Of a stretch of DNA of 64,000 bases, positions 1 through 14,100 are shown piece after piece. Positions within the stretch are counted from its first letter, which is position 1. The number at the start of each line of letters is the position of its first letter. The stretch is from positions 13,352,150-13,416,149 of the forward strand of contig CAIIXF020000002.1 in the NCBI GenBank assembly GCA_903813345.2, in the 5' to 3' direction. The notes beneath the pieces are model-generated. The model saw only the letters and a program-made list of their open reading frames with translations, was not told the origin of the DNA and did no database searches. A program made the translations under genes and the position numbers. The DNA is from Owenia fusiformis (taxonomy: Eukaryota; Annelida; Polychaeta; Sabellida; Oweniidae).

Positions 1-1500
1 AGACACTTTTAAAGTGCCCAAGTGCCCACACATCATCACATAGCTCCTTGATATAGTCAATATTTCTGGGAGACTAACACTTGCTCCCCTTCGGGATCCC
101 CATCCCACCTCCCCCTCTGGCACCCTCGCTCAACCCTTGACACCCCTCCAAAATTTTTTAAAAAATTGTGATTTTCTCAATTTTTTAATTAACTCATACA
201 CTTTGAAAGTGCCCAGAGAGCACTAAATAGCGTTTTAAAATTGTAAAATTTTCTAGGGGGAGTGGACCACCCCTCACACCCCAAAAAACAATTGAAAAGT
301 TCTGAATTTATTTTATGTATCATCTCAGACACATGTAAAGTGCCCAGACATCATCAAATAGCTCCTTGATATAGTCAATGATTCTGGGAGACTAACACTT
401 ACTCGCACTCTTGCATCCCCACCCCACCTCCCCCTCTGGCACCCCCTCCCCCTTTGACATCCCCCAAAATATTGTGATTTTTTCAAAAAAATTTATCGTG
501 TCATACACTTCGAAAGTGCCCAGGAAGCACCAAATAGCATCTTAAAATTGTAAAATTTTCCAGGGAAGTAGGCCAACCCTCACATCCCCCGCAAAACAAT
601 TGACAAAAATTCTGAATTTATTTCATGCATTGTCTCAGACACTTTTAAAGTGCCAAGACTTCATCAAATAGCACCTTGATATGGTCAATGTTTCTGGGGG
701 CAGATATGGGGGACAAACACTTGCTCCCCCTCTGGCACCCTAATCCCACCCTCCCCTTTGGCATCCCCTTTGACACCCCCAAAAATTGAAAAAATGTAAT
801 TTCGATTGACTCATACACTTTAAAAGTGCCCAGAAGCACCAAATATCATCTTAAAATTGTAAAATTTTCTGGAAGAGTTGGCCACCCCTCACACCCCCAC
901 AAAACAATTGAGAAAATTCTGAATTTCATGTATTGTCTCCTACATTTTTAAAGTGCCCAGACATCATCAAATGGCACCTTGATATGGTCATTGTTTCTTA
1001 GGGCAACCCCTCGCTCCCCCTCTGGCACTCCACACCACTTCACCCTCTCATTCTCTTTGACATCCTCAAAAAGAATTTGAAAAAAATTCACTTTTTATTG
1101 ACTCATTCACTTTAAAAGTGCCCAGAAAGCACCAAATGGCATCTCAAAAGTGTAAAATTTTCTAAGGGGAGTGGGTCACTCCTCACAAGTTTGGAAGTTG
1201 CATTTGTTATTTTAAACACTTTAAAAGTGCCTAGAAGTCACCAAGTGACATAATGAAATCATGAAAACATAAAAATTTCTGGCAGCCCACTCCAAAAACT
1301 AAAGCATTCATTTACTCAAACACATTAAAAGTGCTCAGAATTAACCAGACAGCAACTTGAATTAGTAAAATTTTCCTTGCTGCCCCCCTAAGAAGAAAAT
1401 GATTGAAAAAAATCTGAATTTCGTATCAATAGATTCTATTTCAATTAAAACACCTTGAAAGGGTCCAGAAATCACTTAATGTGATCTTGAACTGGTAAAA
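1..1500. repeat. Degenerate tandem repeat, ~150/310-bp periods, MTMR 5' intron
   Basis: The core acactttaaaagtgcccaga recurs near positions 5, 195, 330, 500, 636, 812, 940, 1110, 1215 and 1320, alternating two flanking types (a catcatcaaatagc type and a gcaccaaatagc type). The copies decay towards 1500. No exon was seen in 1-1990. Confidence 0.8.
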
Positions 1501-1990
1501 GTTCTCGGGCATTTATGCCCTTCTACAACCTCCCCCTATTCCAGTGTTTCTCCAAATTTCTCATACAATATTTAGTCTAAAAACAAAACGAAAACAATAA
1601 AATACTACAAAATATAGGGAGTAACTGACCCCCCCCCCCCTTTGACTTACGCAATTTGATTTATGCGGCAAAAAATGGACAATTTTATTTTCTCTTTAGT
1701 TAAAACCGCACCCCCTTGGAGAAAAGTGTCTTACGGGCCTGGATAATATATTTATACATGAATCTCAGTGGATAGAATTAGATATATTCAATTACTCTAT
1801 TTATTAATGCAGGTGTTTTAAAGGCATTAGGCTCAATGCAATCATCATGAAGAGTGCACAATGTTCCTTTAGCAATGGGCCTCTAGACATGACCTTAATC
1901 AATATGAAAAATTGTTGCTCCTTGAAGAAAACATGAACTGTTCACAATTGAAACCCTTCTGAATGTTTGATTGTTTTTCTATACTTTCAG

Positions 1991-2145
1991 CCAACTTTGA
2001 AGACCTGTATGCCTTCCAGTATACAGCAACTTCAGACATTGAGAAGCAATATGGTTGGGACATGTACTCCATTGAGAATGAATTCTGCAGGATGGGCTTA
2101 CCAAATGATAACTGGATTCTGACAAACATCAATAAAGATTATGAG
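1991..2145 (+). CDS. MTMR exon 1 in window: PH-GRAM/phosphatase junction
   Basis: Acceptor ctttcag ends at 1990 and donor GTACAG starts at 2146. The exon enters in phase 1 (two bases complete a codon) and leaves in phase 0. It encodes FEDLYAFQY, then [11 protein letters not shown] and [14 protein letters not shown]. This is the myotubularin segment in which the chain runs from the GRAM domain into the phosphatase domain. Confidence 0.92.
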
Positions 2146-5100
2146 GTACAGTGTTATTAAAGGCCATTAAAGTGGCTCAACCCATCACTCTAATATACCA
2201 TCATACTCCAAAGTTCATTAAAGTTTAAACAACTTGCTACTTAATTAAAGGCCTCTTACATGTTGTATTTAAACCATCTTATTTTGGTGTACCATCTTTA
2301 TGGAATTTTGGAGGACGCTTATTACAAACCTGTCAATTTTAATCTTTGACGCACCTTTCAAATTGTGAATTAAAAGGTTCAAATCTGCTCTTTACTCTGT
2401 ACTTTGTATTAAATAAGTCAATATGGTATCATGTTCACATTCTACAACTTGCCCCTTTAATGTCTATTAAGTTCCTCCCTTTTAGAATGGTTTTATTGTT
2501 GCATATTCACTAACATTGACATTTGTAACTATTCATTTTAAGAATCTGAATGTACAAAGTATTCAAATCAGTTGAATTAGTGAATCAGCAAACTAAAACA
2601 AAAAAGCAGACATTTCCAGAATAAAAATGAAGAATATATTTGACTTCAGATTTGTGACACATACTCAAGCAAGCTGTATGTGCCCAAGTGTGCCAGCACC
2701 CCAGTCCTAGTGGGCAGTTCAAAGTTCAGGAGCAGAGGGCGTTTACCTGCCCTCTCATACCTTTATAGCAATCAGGTAACACTACTAAAATGTCTTATTA
2801 CCTGTTTTTTCAACTTAAGTGAGGCTATACACACACCCAATAAAGTAGCACTGAAATAATAGTTGCAGCTTCCATTGTATATATGTAATCTTATAAATAC
2901 AGTGTATGAATGACAAACATTTCAAGATAATGTAGCATAACCTTAAAATGGATTTCTAGGTTTAACTGCAAGGTGCAGCTGCTAAAAATCATTATTATGC
3001 TCCAACATTTAAAATGAAGAATGAATTGTCACCTAATTTACGTTAAGTATAACTATTTACATGCATATGGTATCTTGAAAGATGCTTAGATCTTGAATAA
3101 AGTTTATTTTATGTTTCTATTCAGGCTGCTATCTGTAGATGTTCTCAGCCTCTCTCTGGGTTCAGTGCTCGTTGTGTAGAGGATGAGCAGATGCTACAGT
3201 CAATACTACGAGCCAACCCTAACTCCCCTTATATGTATGTTGTGGATACTAGACCAAAGGTGAGTGATTTGTTATGTGCTGTTAAGTAATGTTTGAAATG
3301 TTTTATTATATTTTATTATATTTCTGTCATGCTTACTATCATGAATATCATGAATATTATTTATTCATATGTCTAAATATTGATTGATAAATATAATAGT
3401 TAAAACCTCTGGGTATATGCCATGTCAATCTTTATCAAATCTGAATTAAGTAAATTCCTTTGGTGAAAATTGAATGAAATATTTGTTTCTATGGAAGTCA
3501 CTATTCTCTATTTATTGATTCATTTGTCTAAACATTGATAAAAAAACATTTATAAGGTGAAAAAAATCTGTTTACTTGCCATCGTTATAATCTTGATATA
3601 CCATGTAAACATTTATTGGTACATGCATACTGAACAAAACATATTTATTTTTAAAATTCCTAAGATATGGATTCACCAGTTGTCTAATTTGATAAGTACA
3701 GCCAATGGATATCACCTGATCGTTTATAACATGTGACCCAATTTTGACCAATCATACAGTCGCAAGCTAATGACAGTGATGTACGAGCAAATGTATAGCC
3801 ATTTCAAATGTAGTATTCCAGATCAAATTTGTTAGTGAAGTACAATTACAATAGAAGTGCATTACTATAACAGCTTATTTTAACCCAGAAGATTTTACCT
3901 AGGCCTGTAAACATATTTCATTTTATGAACTATTATAGAGCACTCATAGTAAGGCATGCATTACAATATTTCTGAGCTTTCGATCGATCCATTTCCATTC
4001 AAATCAGAAACAATGTAAAGGAATATGGGAATCTCTGTCTCCAAATACATTGATATCCCAATTGCTGATTCTACAGAAAGTCAATAATTGATTGCAGATC
4101 AATGCTATGGCAAACAAAGCTGCAGGGAAAGGATATGAGAATGAGAGCAATTATACAAACATTAAATTCCATTTTTTGGGCATAGAGAATATTCATGTCA
4201 TGAGGAGCAGCCTAACAAAGATGCTAGAAGGTATGTGAAATCTTAAAAATAGGTTCCACTATATTTCTGTGGCAGACATTTTAGGTAAAAATTACTTTCA
4301 AATTCTCAATTTTACATGGATACTGGAATAGACTACTGGATCATAATTTGGAGAAAAGGTCAGTCATTTTGATAGATGGAGAACATTTTATATGTGTGAT
4401 TTAACATTTTTGTTTTAACTTCAAAAGTTATACATGTAGAATGATTTTGTTGATATTTGTTTATATGTAAATACATGCAAGAATAAAACAATGTTTTTTG
4501 CAATTCAAACAAATAAAATGAATTGTATGATAGCCATTTTGAGAAATGATTTGTGCGAGTCTTTTCTGATACTGATAGTTGCTATTGCCCTGGCTCTTAT
4601 CTAGTTATTATTTTCCAGCTTCTTATGTTCTCTATATTCATGGGCTTTCAACTAGACCTCTAATTGAAAGCCCATGGTATATTTAAACTGCATTTTCTTT
4701 GAAACTAACAGAAGTTTGAAAATAAAGGATTGTGAGTCTTGTACCATGTACTTTTGTTCCAAACCTTTGCATTGGAAACAAAACAAGTATATCTTCCAAC
4801 TGGTGCATTTTTTAATACAAAGTAGTTTGTGGAACATTATGTTTAAAATATGCACCATAATGTATTATGAAATATGCACCATAATGTATTATGAAATATG
4901 CACCATAATGTATTATAAAATATGCACCATAATGTATTATAAATGAAGATCATGTAGCTGGGATTGATGAGAATATTTTGGTTTGTAGTGTGTGAGTTAA
5001 GAAACCCTAGTGAGACTGCATTTCTGAAGGGTCTAGAAGACTGCAAATGGTTAAACCACATCCGCAATGTGCTGTGTACATCTGTATTTATTTCAAAGGT

Positions 5101-8100
5101 AGGTCAGCATCTTGATATAATACATGACATTGTAATTATCCAAAGATAAGATAATTTGTATACCAGATGTTCTTCTTTCGAAGATGGCCGTCGCTTTAAA
5201 AAAGCTGGAATTTTTCTCAAAAACCTTAAGCTTTTCATTTTAAACTTTTAAGGGTAAACTGGGCAAGGGTACCTCAGATCCTCAGATTCGCTTTGGAGAA
5301 CATGTTGAGGGGGCCACATGTTTATGTAGATAGACCCAATGATAGACCCAATGATCATATGAAAGAAAAAAAGGAAAATTACAGAATGATTCAGTTAAAG
5401 GTCAAGCTTCTACTCAGAAGAAAGTTAAATGTTAAAGAAACTGTTCCTCTTTTGTCATTTGGTCCATCCAATCACTTAGAAGTTGGCGCATGTCAGATTT
5501 TACCATGGGACACTCAAAGCTGTTCTGTTCAAGGACAGATTTTGAATCTGATTGTGTCAAATTATCCTAGAAAGATTTGTCTTTTGGTATCCAAAGTATA
5601 TTTTAGGGGAAAAGTCAAAATGATGAAAGATATTGAACTTTTAGTAAGTGTAACATGTTTTTGAGACCCACTGTAGTATTGTCTGTATAATTTTTGTGCC
5701 TTTTAGGCTGTTCAAGATGGAGTTAGTGTTTTGGTGCATTGCTCTGATGGTTGGGACCGTACAGCTCAGACCTGTTCCATTGCTGGTATTCTGCTAGACC
5801 CATACTATAGGACTATACAGGGTTTCCAGGTATACTTTCATATTAAGATACAACATATATCGTCATCTAGAGTTTACTATTATACTGATCATATTAGGGA
5901 GAGGTCAACCTTCCTCATTTTTTCACTATAGATAACTTTTATGGACAATGAGCTGAGAAGAAATGCAGCTCGCCTAATAGGAGTTCACTTTTATTCTGGT
6001 CACTGCTTTACATTGTAGGCCCTCATAGAAAAAGAATGGCTGTCATTTGGTCACAAGTTCATAGACCGCTGTGGCTTCTTGGAACATGTAGAAGTGAAGG
6101 AAACATCCCCCATCTTCACTCAATTCATTGACTGTGTATGGCAGTTGAGCAGGCAGTTCCCATGTGCTTTCCAGTTTAATGAGAGGTTCTTACTGACCAT
6201 ACATGATCATGTATATTCCTGTCAGTATGGAACCTTCATTGGAAACTGTGAAAAGGATAGAGTTGATTTGAGGTTTGTTCTCAAAAGAAAATAATTTGGA
6301 CTTTGTTTAGTGCAGCATTCTGACACAATCCATTAAATATTTTAAGGAATTGTTAATTATCCCATCGAACAAAGTTGGGGGATATAGAGAAAGGCTCTGT
6401 CCGTCAGTCTGTACATCCATCCATTACTCAAATACAATTGGCCACATATCATTTATACTTTACAGGTATATGCCCCATGTGAGTTCAAGTTCTGCTCGAA
6501 AGCTGATTTCCAAATGGCCACCAGATTTAAAATGACTACTATTTTACAGTATTTTAGGAATAACATGTATAACTTAAACTGTAATAGTAATATGTTTTAA
6601 ATGCAAAAAGATAAAGGATATTGAATAAGTTGAAAATCTAATAATGTTTTAAAAAAAACAAGTGGCAATCTTGGTGGTCGTTACATGTTTTATGAATTTT
6701 GCTGTAACCTAAGAAGTAGTGGAGCGATTTTGTTGTTTTATATGTGACCACTTAGAAGCATATCACACTTTATTATGACAACTTGGCTAGTTAACAGCCA
6801 TTTTGAAAAATGGAGAACATTTTAATATGTATTATTTTATGTTTTGTTAGAATTTGAAAAGTAATGGAACAATTTTGTTGAAATCCGTTATGTTAATACT
6901 AGTAAAAAGCAGACAAAGCGGCCAGTTTGAAAAATGGTGGCCATTTTTATATGTGCTATTTTAAGCTTTTTGCTTTAAATGACAATTTGCCTAATAGGCA
7001 GTCATTTCCAAAAATGGGAGCCATGGCTGTTCGATGGGATTTGCTATACCTTGGCTTTGCTGTTATCTAGTTTTCGTAAGCTAGTATTAGATAATTTCAA
7101 AGTGTCGAAGAAGACAGAAAAAAGATTTTAACATTGTATTTATAATTCTAAAGGGACTGTTTTAGTAAAAAAAGATATGTTTTATGTTTCATGTTTTATT
7201 GCAGGCTATCAGAAAGGACATATTCTTTGTGGGGACATTTATCTAGCAATATGACAGACTACATCAACCCATTTTTTAAACAAGAATATGAACTGTCTCA
7301 CCCTGTACTTCGACCAAACACTGCTGCATGTTCTTTCCAGTAAGTGGATAATATTATATTTTGTTCACTAAAAATGCTGTATTGTCATTTTCTTGTGCTA
7401 AATAGGCATTCACACTGCGTGAAAAATGGAAATTCTAGACTAAGCACGTCTAGAAACTAAGTCTAAGCACGCCGGGTGCTTAGGCGTGACTAGTTTTGAC
7501 ACGTCTAGGTACGCGATGAAACCAACTCTAGACATCTCTAGGCACGTCTAAGCACACGCAGTGCAAAGACGTGCTTAGAGTGTGACAAAAAGTCTTGGCA
7601 CGCCTTGAGACTAATGATTGAAATCTAGAATAAAGTAATTATCGAATCAGATGAATGTATATTGTTATAAGCAATTATGATCAACATTCATAATTTAGAC
7701 ATATTTTCACTGAAATATACTAATTTCTTTTTATCTTTTATCTATTTTATTTATTATGTTGTATAACAAACTGTTCACGTATACCATGACGTTTTACATA
7801 TATGATTGAATAATAAATCACGTACTGTTTAAAGGTTGTAAAATACCAAACAAGCTGTACTGATAACTAGTAAAAATATTGTTTCCCGGGCATCTATCAA
7901 GTTGTTACATCAAGCCCCGGGTATCAAGCAAGATACTAGAATAGTATTATTATTGTGCGTCTGACCAAATGGATGAAAAAACTATGTGTTCATATTGTGT
8001 ATGCAATGTATCATTACTAATTGATATAGGGCAGGGGCGAAGCCAGCTTTCATTCAGGATGGGGGGGGGGTGCCATCGCCAAAAACGTTTCGGTTTTCAG

Positions 8101-11100
8101 TCACGGGGTTGCGATTGTTGCATAAGCAAGCCATGAAAATAAGATTTATTTTGAATTTTACAAAAATTTCTTCAAAATTGAGCTTTTTCTTTCTCGTGGT
8201 TTTCTTTTTATTGCACCCCCCCCCCACCCTCGCTTCGCCTATGGACGCAATTAGCATATTCATTTAAGTTGCCTCTCCCCGTAGATACGCGGAGTTTCTA
8301 GACCATCCTATGTCTAGAAATTGCAAGAAATTCCACATTTGATGCAGTGATCATACTTGCGAATCATATTGAAATTAATCTTATTAAGCAAACCAAGAAT
8401 TAAAATACAGTGTACGTTACGCTAAAAACAAAAACTCATTTGCACAATTACAGAACGATGATTCAAAATAGTTTTTTGAAACCCTTTTTTTAAAGAGTAC
8501 TTCTCTCCTATATAGTGCAGGAAATAATTGTTTGGACGGTGGTCAATATTACATACACCCCCTCCATAAAATTAGTAACAGGATCCCTTTTTCGGCCACC
8601 TATCTAATCTAAGCCTGATTATGATTGGCGATTTAGATAAATTCGTCAAATGTCACAAATAACTGAACTACTAGATCTAGCATTGCAATTGAGGAAAGAA
8701 TTCGATTTAAATATTGATATGCTTCGAAATGAAAACACACGATTGCCAATCTAATGGAAGGGGTACGTAATGAAGACGCGATATTGTGTTTACCGTCCAT
8801 CGTCCATCGCTCGAAAAGAAAATCGCATTGTCCTGACCAATCCATCTCACAAAAATCGCATTCACCTCAAAACTCGCTAACAAAAATTGAATTCGTCTCC
8901 CATTTGAAAATTAAGAGATTTTGAAACGAAAGGAGTATGAAGCTCTGTTTGAGCCTATTAAACACAGGCGAATGGTAATTTCATCATGTTCCGACACAGT
9001 TAAAGTCATAGACATCTGAGCAACAAGCGATTTTGTTTGGTCGCTGTTATATTGTTTTGTTGATTTTTTGATGCTGGTGTGTTTATATTATTCAATAAAA
9101 TTTTATCTTTCAAAATGTCATTAGTTAGTCATTCGGATATTTTGTAGACTTATGATATAAGACTTCTGGTTTTGTATCATCATACAAAGTTTAGATATGG
9201 ACTTCGAACTTCAGATCGAATTGAATATGGCTTATGGTTTTATACCCTGTGACAACATGATATTAACCTCTGGCCCTCTGAGCCCTCGAGAAATGTATCG
9301 TGTCCCTTTGGAAGGGTTGGTGCACGTCACCCCCCACCCAGCCAAAAAGTCTAGATCTTTCAAAAGCGTGCAGCTTGCACTGCGTGAAATATGGAATTCC
9401 AAGTCTTAAAGCGTGACAAAAAGTCTTGAGACGCCTTGAGACGAATAATCAAAATCTTTGCTTATATTCATTATTATAGAAATACTAATTTGCCCATGGT
9501 GCCTTTAATTGAAGTACCTCATAAAATTTCTCCGGTTCTCTTTATTTTTATCAAATTCATTGGTTATTTTGTTACATGAATATTGAATCGGATATGCATT
9601 TTAAATCAAGATAAATAATTCGTGGGTTGTTTAGAACATATCCAATAGGAATAACAAATAAGCTGGACTGGTTCAATGCAATTTTTACGTATCAAACCCA
9701 AGCCATAGCCAGTTTTTGCCGAGGGGGTTACTCTGGGGGAGCTAGTGTAAAAACATTGAAAGATCCCGGGAAAGATCATTCAAGCAGTGCTAAAATGGTG
9801 ATAACTGCATTGATCTGAAAGAACTTTTGGACGAGGGGGGCAGTCTCTACACGGACCTCTCATATAGCAGAAATATTTTCTAGGACATTACAGTACTTCA
9901 GAGACATATAATAATGTCTCTGAGTACTTGTGACCCCGGGCTTGTGACCAAATGACTTTTCAGCGACTTGTTAATCAACAGGTTACTTATATACGAGGAG
10001 ATATTTTGCCCCATGCCCATGTTCTTTTTTACTGGGCTCGTCCACAGGCAAGTACAGATAGTAATTATAATTCCCACCAATTACTCATTGAGCAGTCATC
10101 TAGAAGTAGAATTAAAAACATACTAATTACAGTCTAATTGCAGTCTGATGCGATTATGTTAGTTTCCATGCATTATACAAAAAATAATCGAAATAAATTA
10201 ATATTGGATGGAGGGGGAGTGGATGGAGGGGGGGAGTAACGTGTATATAAGACATGATAAGACATGCTACTTGAATTTATTCTTATAACTCCAAATTTTC
10301 CCATTCTTCATTCTCCAGAGATAATTTCCAGTTTCTTCCTTTTTTTAATAACACGAGTTTTTTTGAATTTGTTCCATCGTAAAGATATATAACTCCCCCT
10401 CCACCCCCCCCCCTTCCATCCACTCCCCCCCCTCCATCCAATTTATTTCGATCATTTTTTGTATAACGCATGGAAACCAACTTTAAAAAAGTGAGCAATG
10501 TCATTAGTGTTGTGATAATATCGTCCCTTATACCTATTTATCACAGGTCGCGTAGACCATTGTTGCCTGCTTTATAGCAAAAACATTGACTTTTGCACGT
10601 TGGTGATGATGCGCCTTTTTTTATAGATCCCATATCTTAGAAGCGTGTCAGTTCAAAAAAAATACTAGAAGACCTAACATATTTCTCCATGCACTGCGCC
10701 TATTCATTTGGCAATTCAGTTGTAAATTTTCTCTTGAAAAAATAAATCTTCCAAATTTGTTGAATCATCTTGCAGAAATCGCCTACCCCCCCCTACATCC
10801 ATTTTGTACGATCACCGGGCGTGAGTTTAGGCAACATTATTTTCAAACAAACTGGTCTTATTATTGCCGAAAAGATCTGTGCAGAAATGTTTCAAGAGCC
10901 TAAAAGAAGACAGTTTTTCAGAGTATGCCCCACTCCCCTTGCCAATGTCTAAGTTTACCCCTATATGAACCACCTTTATAATGTCCCCTCCCGGGTGCCA
11001 CCTCCCCCCCCCCCCTTCCAGATCCACCAATTGTTTTAAACCATGCTGCCTATATTAACATTATCATATAATCAAAACTGATATCCGTTTGAGTTTTCTA

Positions 11101-14100
11101 ACCCTGCTATGAAGGATGTAACAAATATACAATGTATCTAGAATGGTATATTACACTTTTTCTGAATGTTGATATCCCAAAAACATATATGTTTGGTTTA
11201 TCAACACATACTGGACATAATAAACGAGTTTATACATTGTAACATAGATAAGAGAATTGGGGAAAATTACAATCTTCTTTGATCAAATTATTAAGATTTA
11301 ATCTCCAGCTGAGGTGCAATCAAAGTGTTGATACACATAATTAGCAATCAGAAAGATGCAATGATTAAGTTAGATTAAAGTTTTCAATTGCCTTTGTTGT
11401 AACATCTTATTTCTAAAGAATGGATATTGAGATTATTGATGTATGGATGTATTCATATTCATATCAAACATTATAGTTTACAGTGGAACTCCTTCAATAA
11501 ATGCAACATATTTACCATTTTAGACTTCATATTGGACTTTCTGCATAATGATAAAATGTTTATGATATAGTTTTTGATAAAACCCAAGGGCCGTAGCCAG
11601 CTTTCAGTAGGGGGGGTGCAATCGCCAAAATATTTTCGGTTTTCAGTCAGGGGGTGCGATCGTGACATAAGTGAGGCAAAACAAGATTTGTTTTTGAATT
11701 TTTACAAAAAATGATGCAATTTCCTTCAAACCCGAGCAAGAAGCTTCAAACAAAAAATCAAGGTGAAGGGAAATGTCATAAAGATTTGACGTATATCGCG
11801 ATATAGCCAAGCCCCTTCCAAACGCAAACGGCAGATAAGAGGGGTTCTGGCGTACCAGAATGTTTGGCCATGGGCTCTATCGGTAGAGCCCATGGTTTGG
11901 CGTAGGATTAAAAAGGAATGCGTGATTGATCATTATTGATCAGATGTTTAATAAGCCACTTACAAGATACAATTCTAAATATAGTTGATATTGTGCATGT
12001 AAAGTTTGTTTTAACACATAGGCGTAGCCAGGTGGGGGGAGGGGGGGGGGGGTGCGATGGGTGAATGATCGTATAACCAATAGAGAAAGAAGAAGAAAGG
12101 AGCTTTGAATGCCTTTTATTTGAAACTTTTAGTTCAATTTTGAAGAAAGTTGCATCAATTTTTGTAAAATTCAAGATAAGTCTTAATTTTTTGGCTTGTT
12201 TATGCCACAAACGCACCCCCCCCCCCCCCCCGACTGAAAGCTGGCTACGCCCCTGTACCATGTATTCAATTGATATAGCTATAAAATACAAGAAGACATA
12301 ACTGATTTGGCATTTCGAAAATAGTGTTTTTGTTTCCTTTCACTTTATGATGTATCCCTTTCAGTGTTTGGTGGTTGGTGTTCTGCTAGGAATGGATTGA
12401 ATCAGGGTTTAGTTTTGCAAACGATTCTCGAAACAGGCGCTAATTGTGTAAAAGCACAATTACCTTTATTCAACAACAAAGAGTATATTCATTGGGAGGG
12501 CTTAAATAATGTGTTTTATACAGAGAGTCTATTCCAAATCATTTTCAATGACAAGGTCGATTATTCTTTAAGAGCTTTAATTTTATATTCCATATTACCT
12601 GAACTTGGGATTAAACTAATGATCAAAGGATGGCTTTTTGCATCATTGTTAAATCGGGGATAAGTTTAACATAACCCATGGTTGACAATACCCATGTTTA
12701 TCTTGGATTATTATAAAACATTTGATTTCGGTTTTATAAGGAATTTGAGTTTGATTTGTTCATGATTTGTTAGACTTTAAATTGTCTAATGGTAATCGAT
12801 ATTGTTTTTCTAGATATTTAATTGATCAAAGATGTCAAATTATGGGATCAAAACGTATAATGTTATGGCCATTTAAAACGCTTTTACAAGATTCAAATGC
12901 TCAAGCCCGGTGCTCAAGATTAATCATTTTCCTTGTTTTAAACGCTTTAAACAATTCATTTATGCGCCTGTGCCAATATTTTATTTTGTTGCCATTTGAA
13001 ATGAGATCATTTGTATATTCTAAATTTCCGTTCTTTCAAATAAAAAGTCAGACGAAAGCCTGGCTATAGGGAAATAACTAGAATCAAACCCCCATATTGG
13101 CCCCCTGGCATTCTTAGAGACTTGATCCAAATATTGATATGCAAGAAACAAACTGGAGACATAGAAGATATCGGGTACGGGGGGGGGGGGTGAGTTTGAC
13201 CTTATAATTTCCCATTGGCTTTAAATTTCAGTTCATACATTTCATCTATTTGGGATTGCCAGACTTTTCTTACCCTGCGTGCAGAGTCTTGTTAAACTAG
13301 CTCTCTTTTAAGAAGTGAAGTCGAACGAATGCAAAGGGTAGACTTTTCTGAATTATGACGCTAAACATACACATGCATATGTGAGCCTGATACTATTATT
13401 TGAATACATTTTAAGATGAGTTCCTAATGCGTAAATCTCGTTTGTTCCGTCTACATGTACAGCAAGGTCGCATACAGGACCACAGATTTCTCTTTGTTTT
13501 CAACATTTTGATTGCGATTCTTCAACATTTTGGATCATTAAGACTAATTTAGGATAACGACGCTTTACCCCCCCCCCCCAATCATTTTCAATATATACAA
13601 GTAAGTTATGAGACAGAGTATGCCGGGCAGAAAAACTACTCGCATTATTATGTACCCCGAGTTATATGCTAGAAGTAACAAATAATGTAAATTGATATAC
13701 ACTGTACAGGCAGGGGAGTAGCAAGCTTTCAATATGGGGGTGCTCTTTTCTTCCTGTATCTTATGGTTCTATTTTTATTGGTTATTGGCGATCGCACATC
13801 CCCCCAGCTACGCCTATGCATCTATTGAATGCCCATGGCCTATGTTGTACATGTAATGACTTTTCAAGGTGTACTATCTAGCTTTTGGTGTTTTGATGAA
13901 GGTTATTTATTGTAGAAGAGACACATTTGTGAAACAACAAGGTCCATAACCATATTTTGTCACAACCTTCAGAGGGATAACATTGGACAACTTCAGGCCA
14001 AAAAGTGCTCAAAATGGAGAAAAAGGCATTAACATGCAAAATTTGTTAGAGATGCTGAATATTGAACTCCGAACACCAACAGCCGAACACCAACTGCTGC

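Noticed and set aside
5293-5664. 123-codon + frame between MTMR exons 5 and 6
   Set aside because: No similarity to the phosphatase; the flanking exons join in phase without it.
12364-13069. Two consecutive + frames (99 and 100 codons) as exons
   Set aside because: No recognised similarity, no convincing splice pairing, and they lie within the large MTMR intron.
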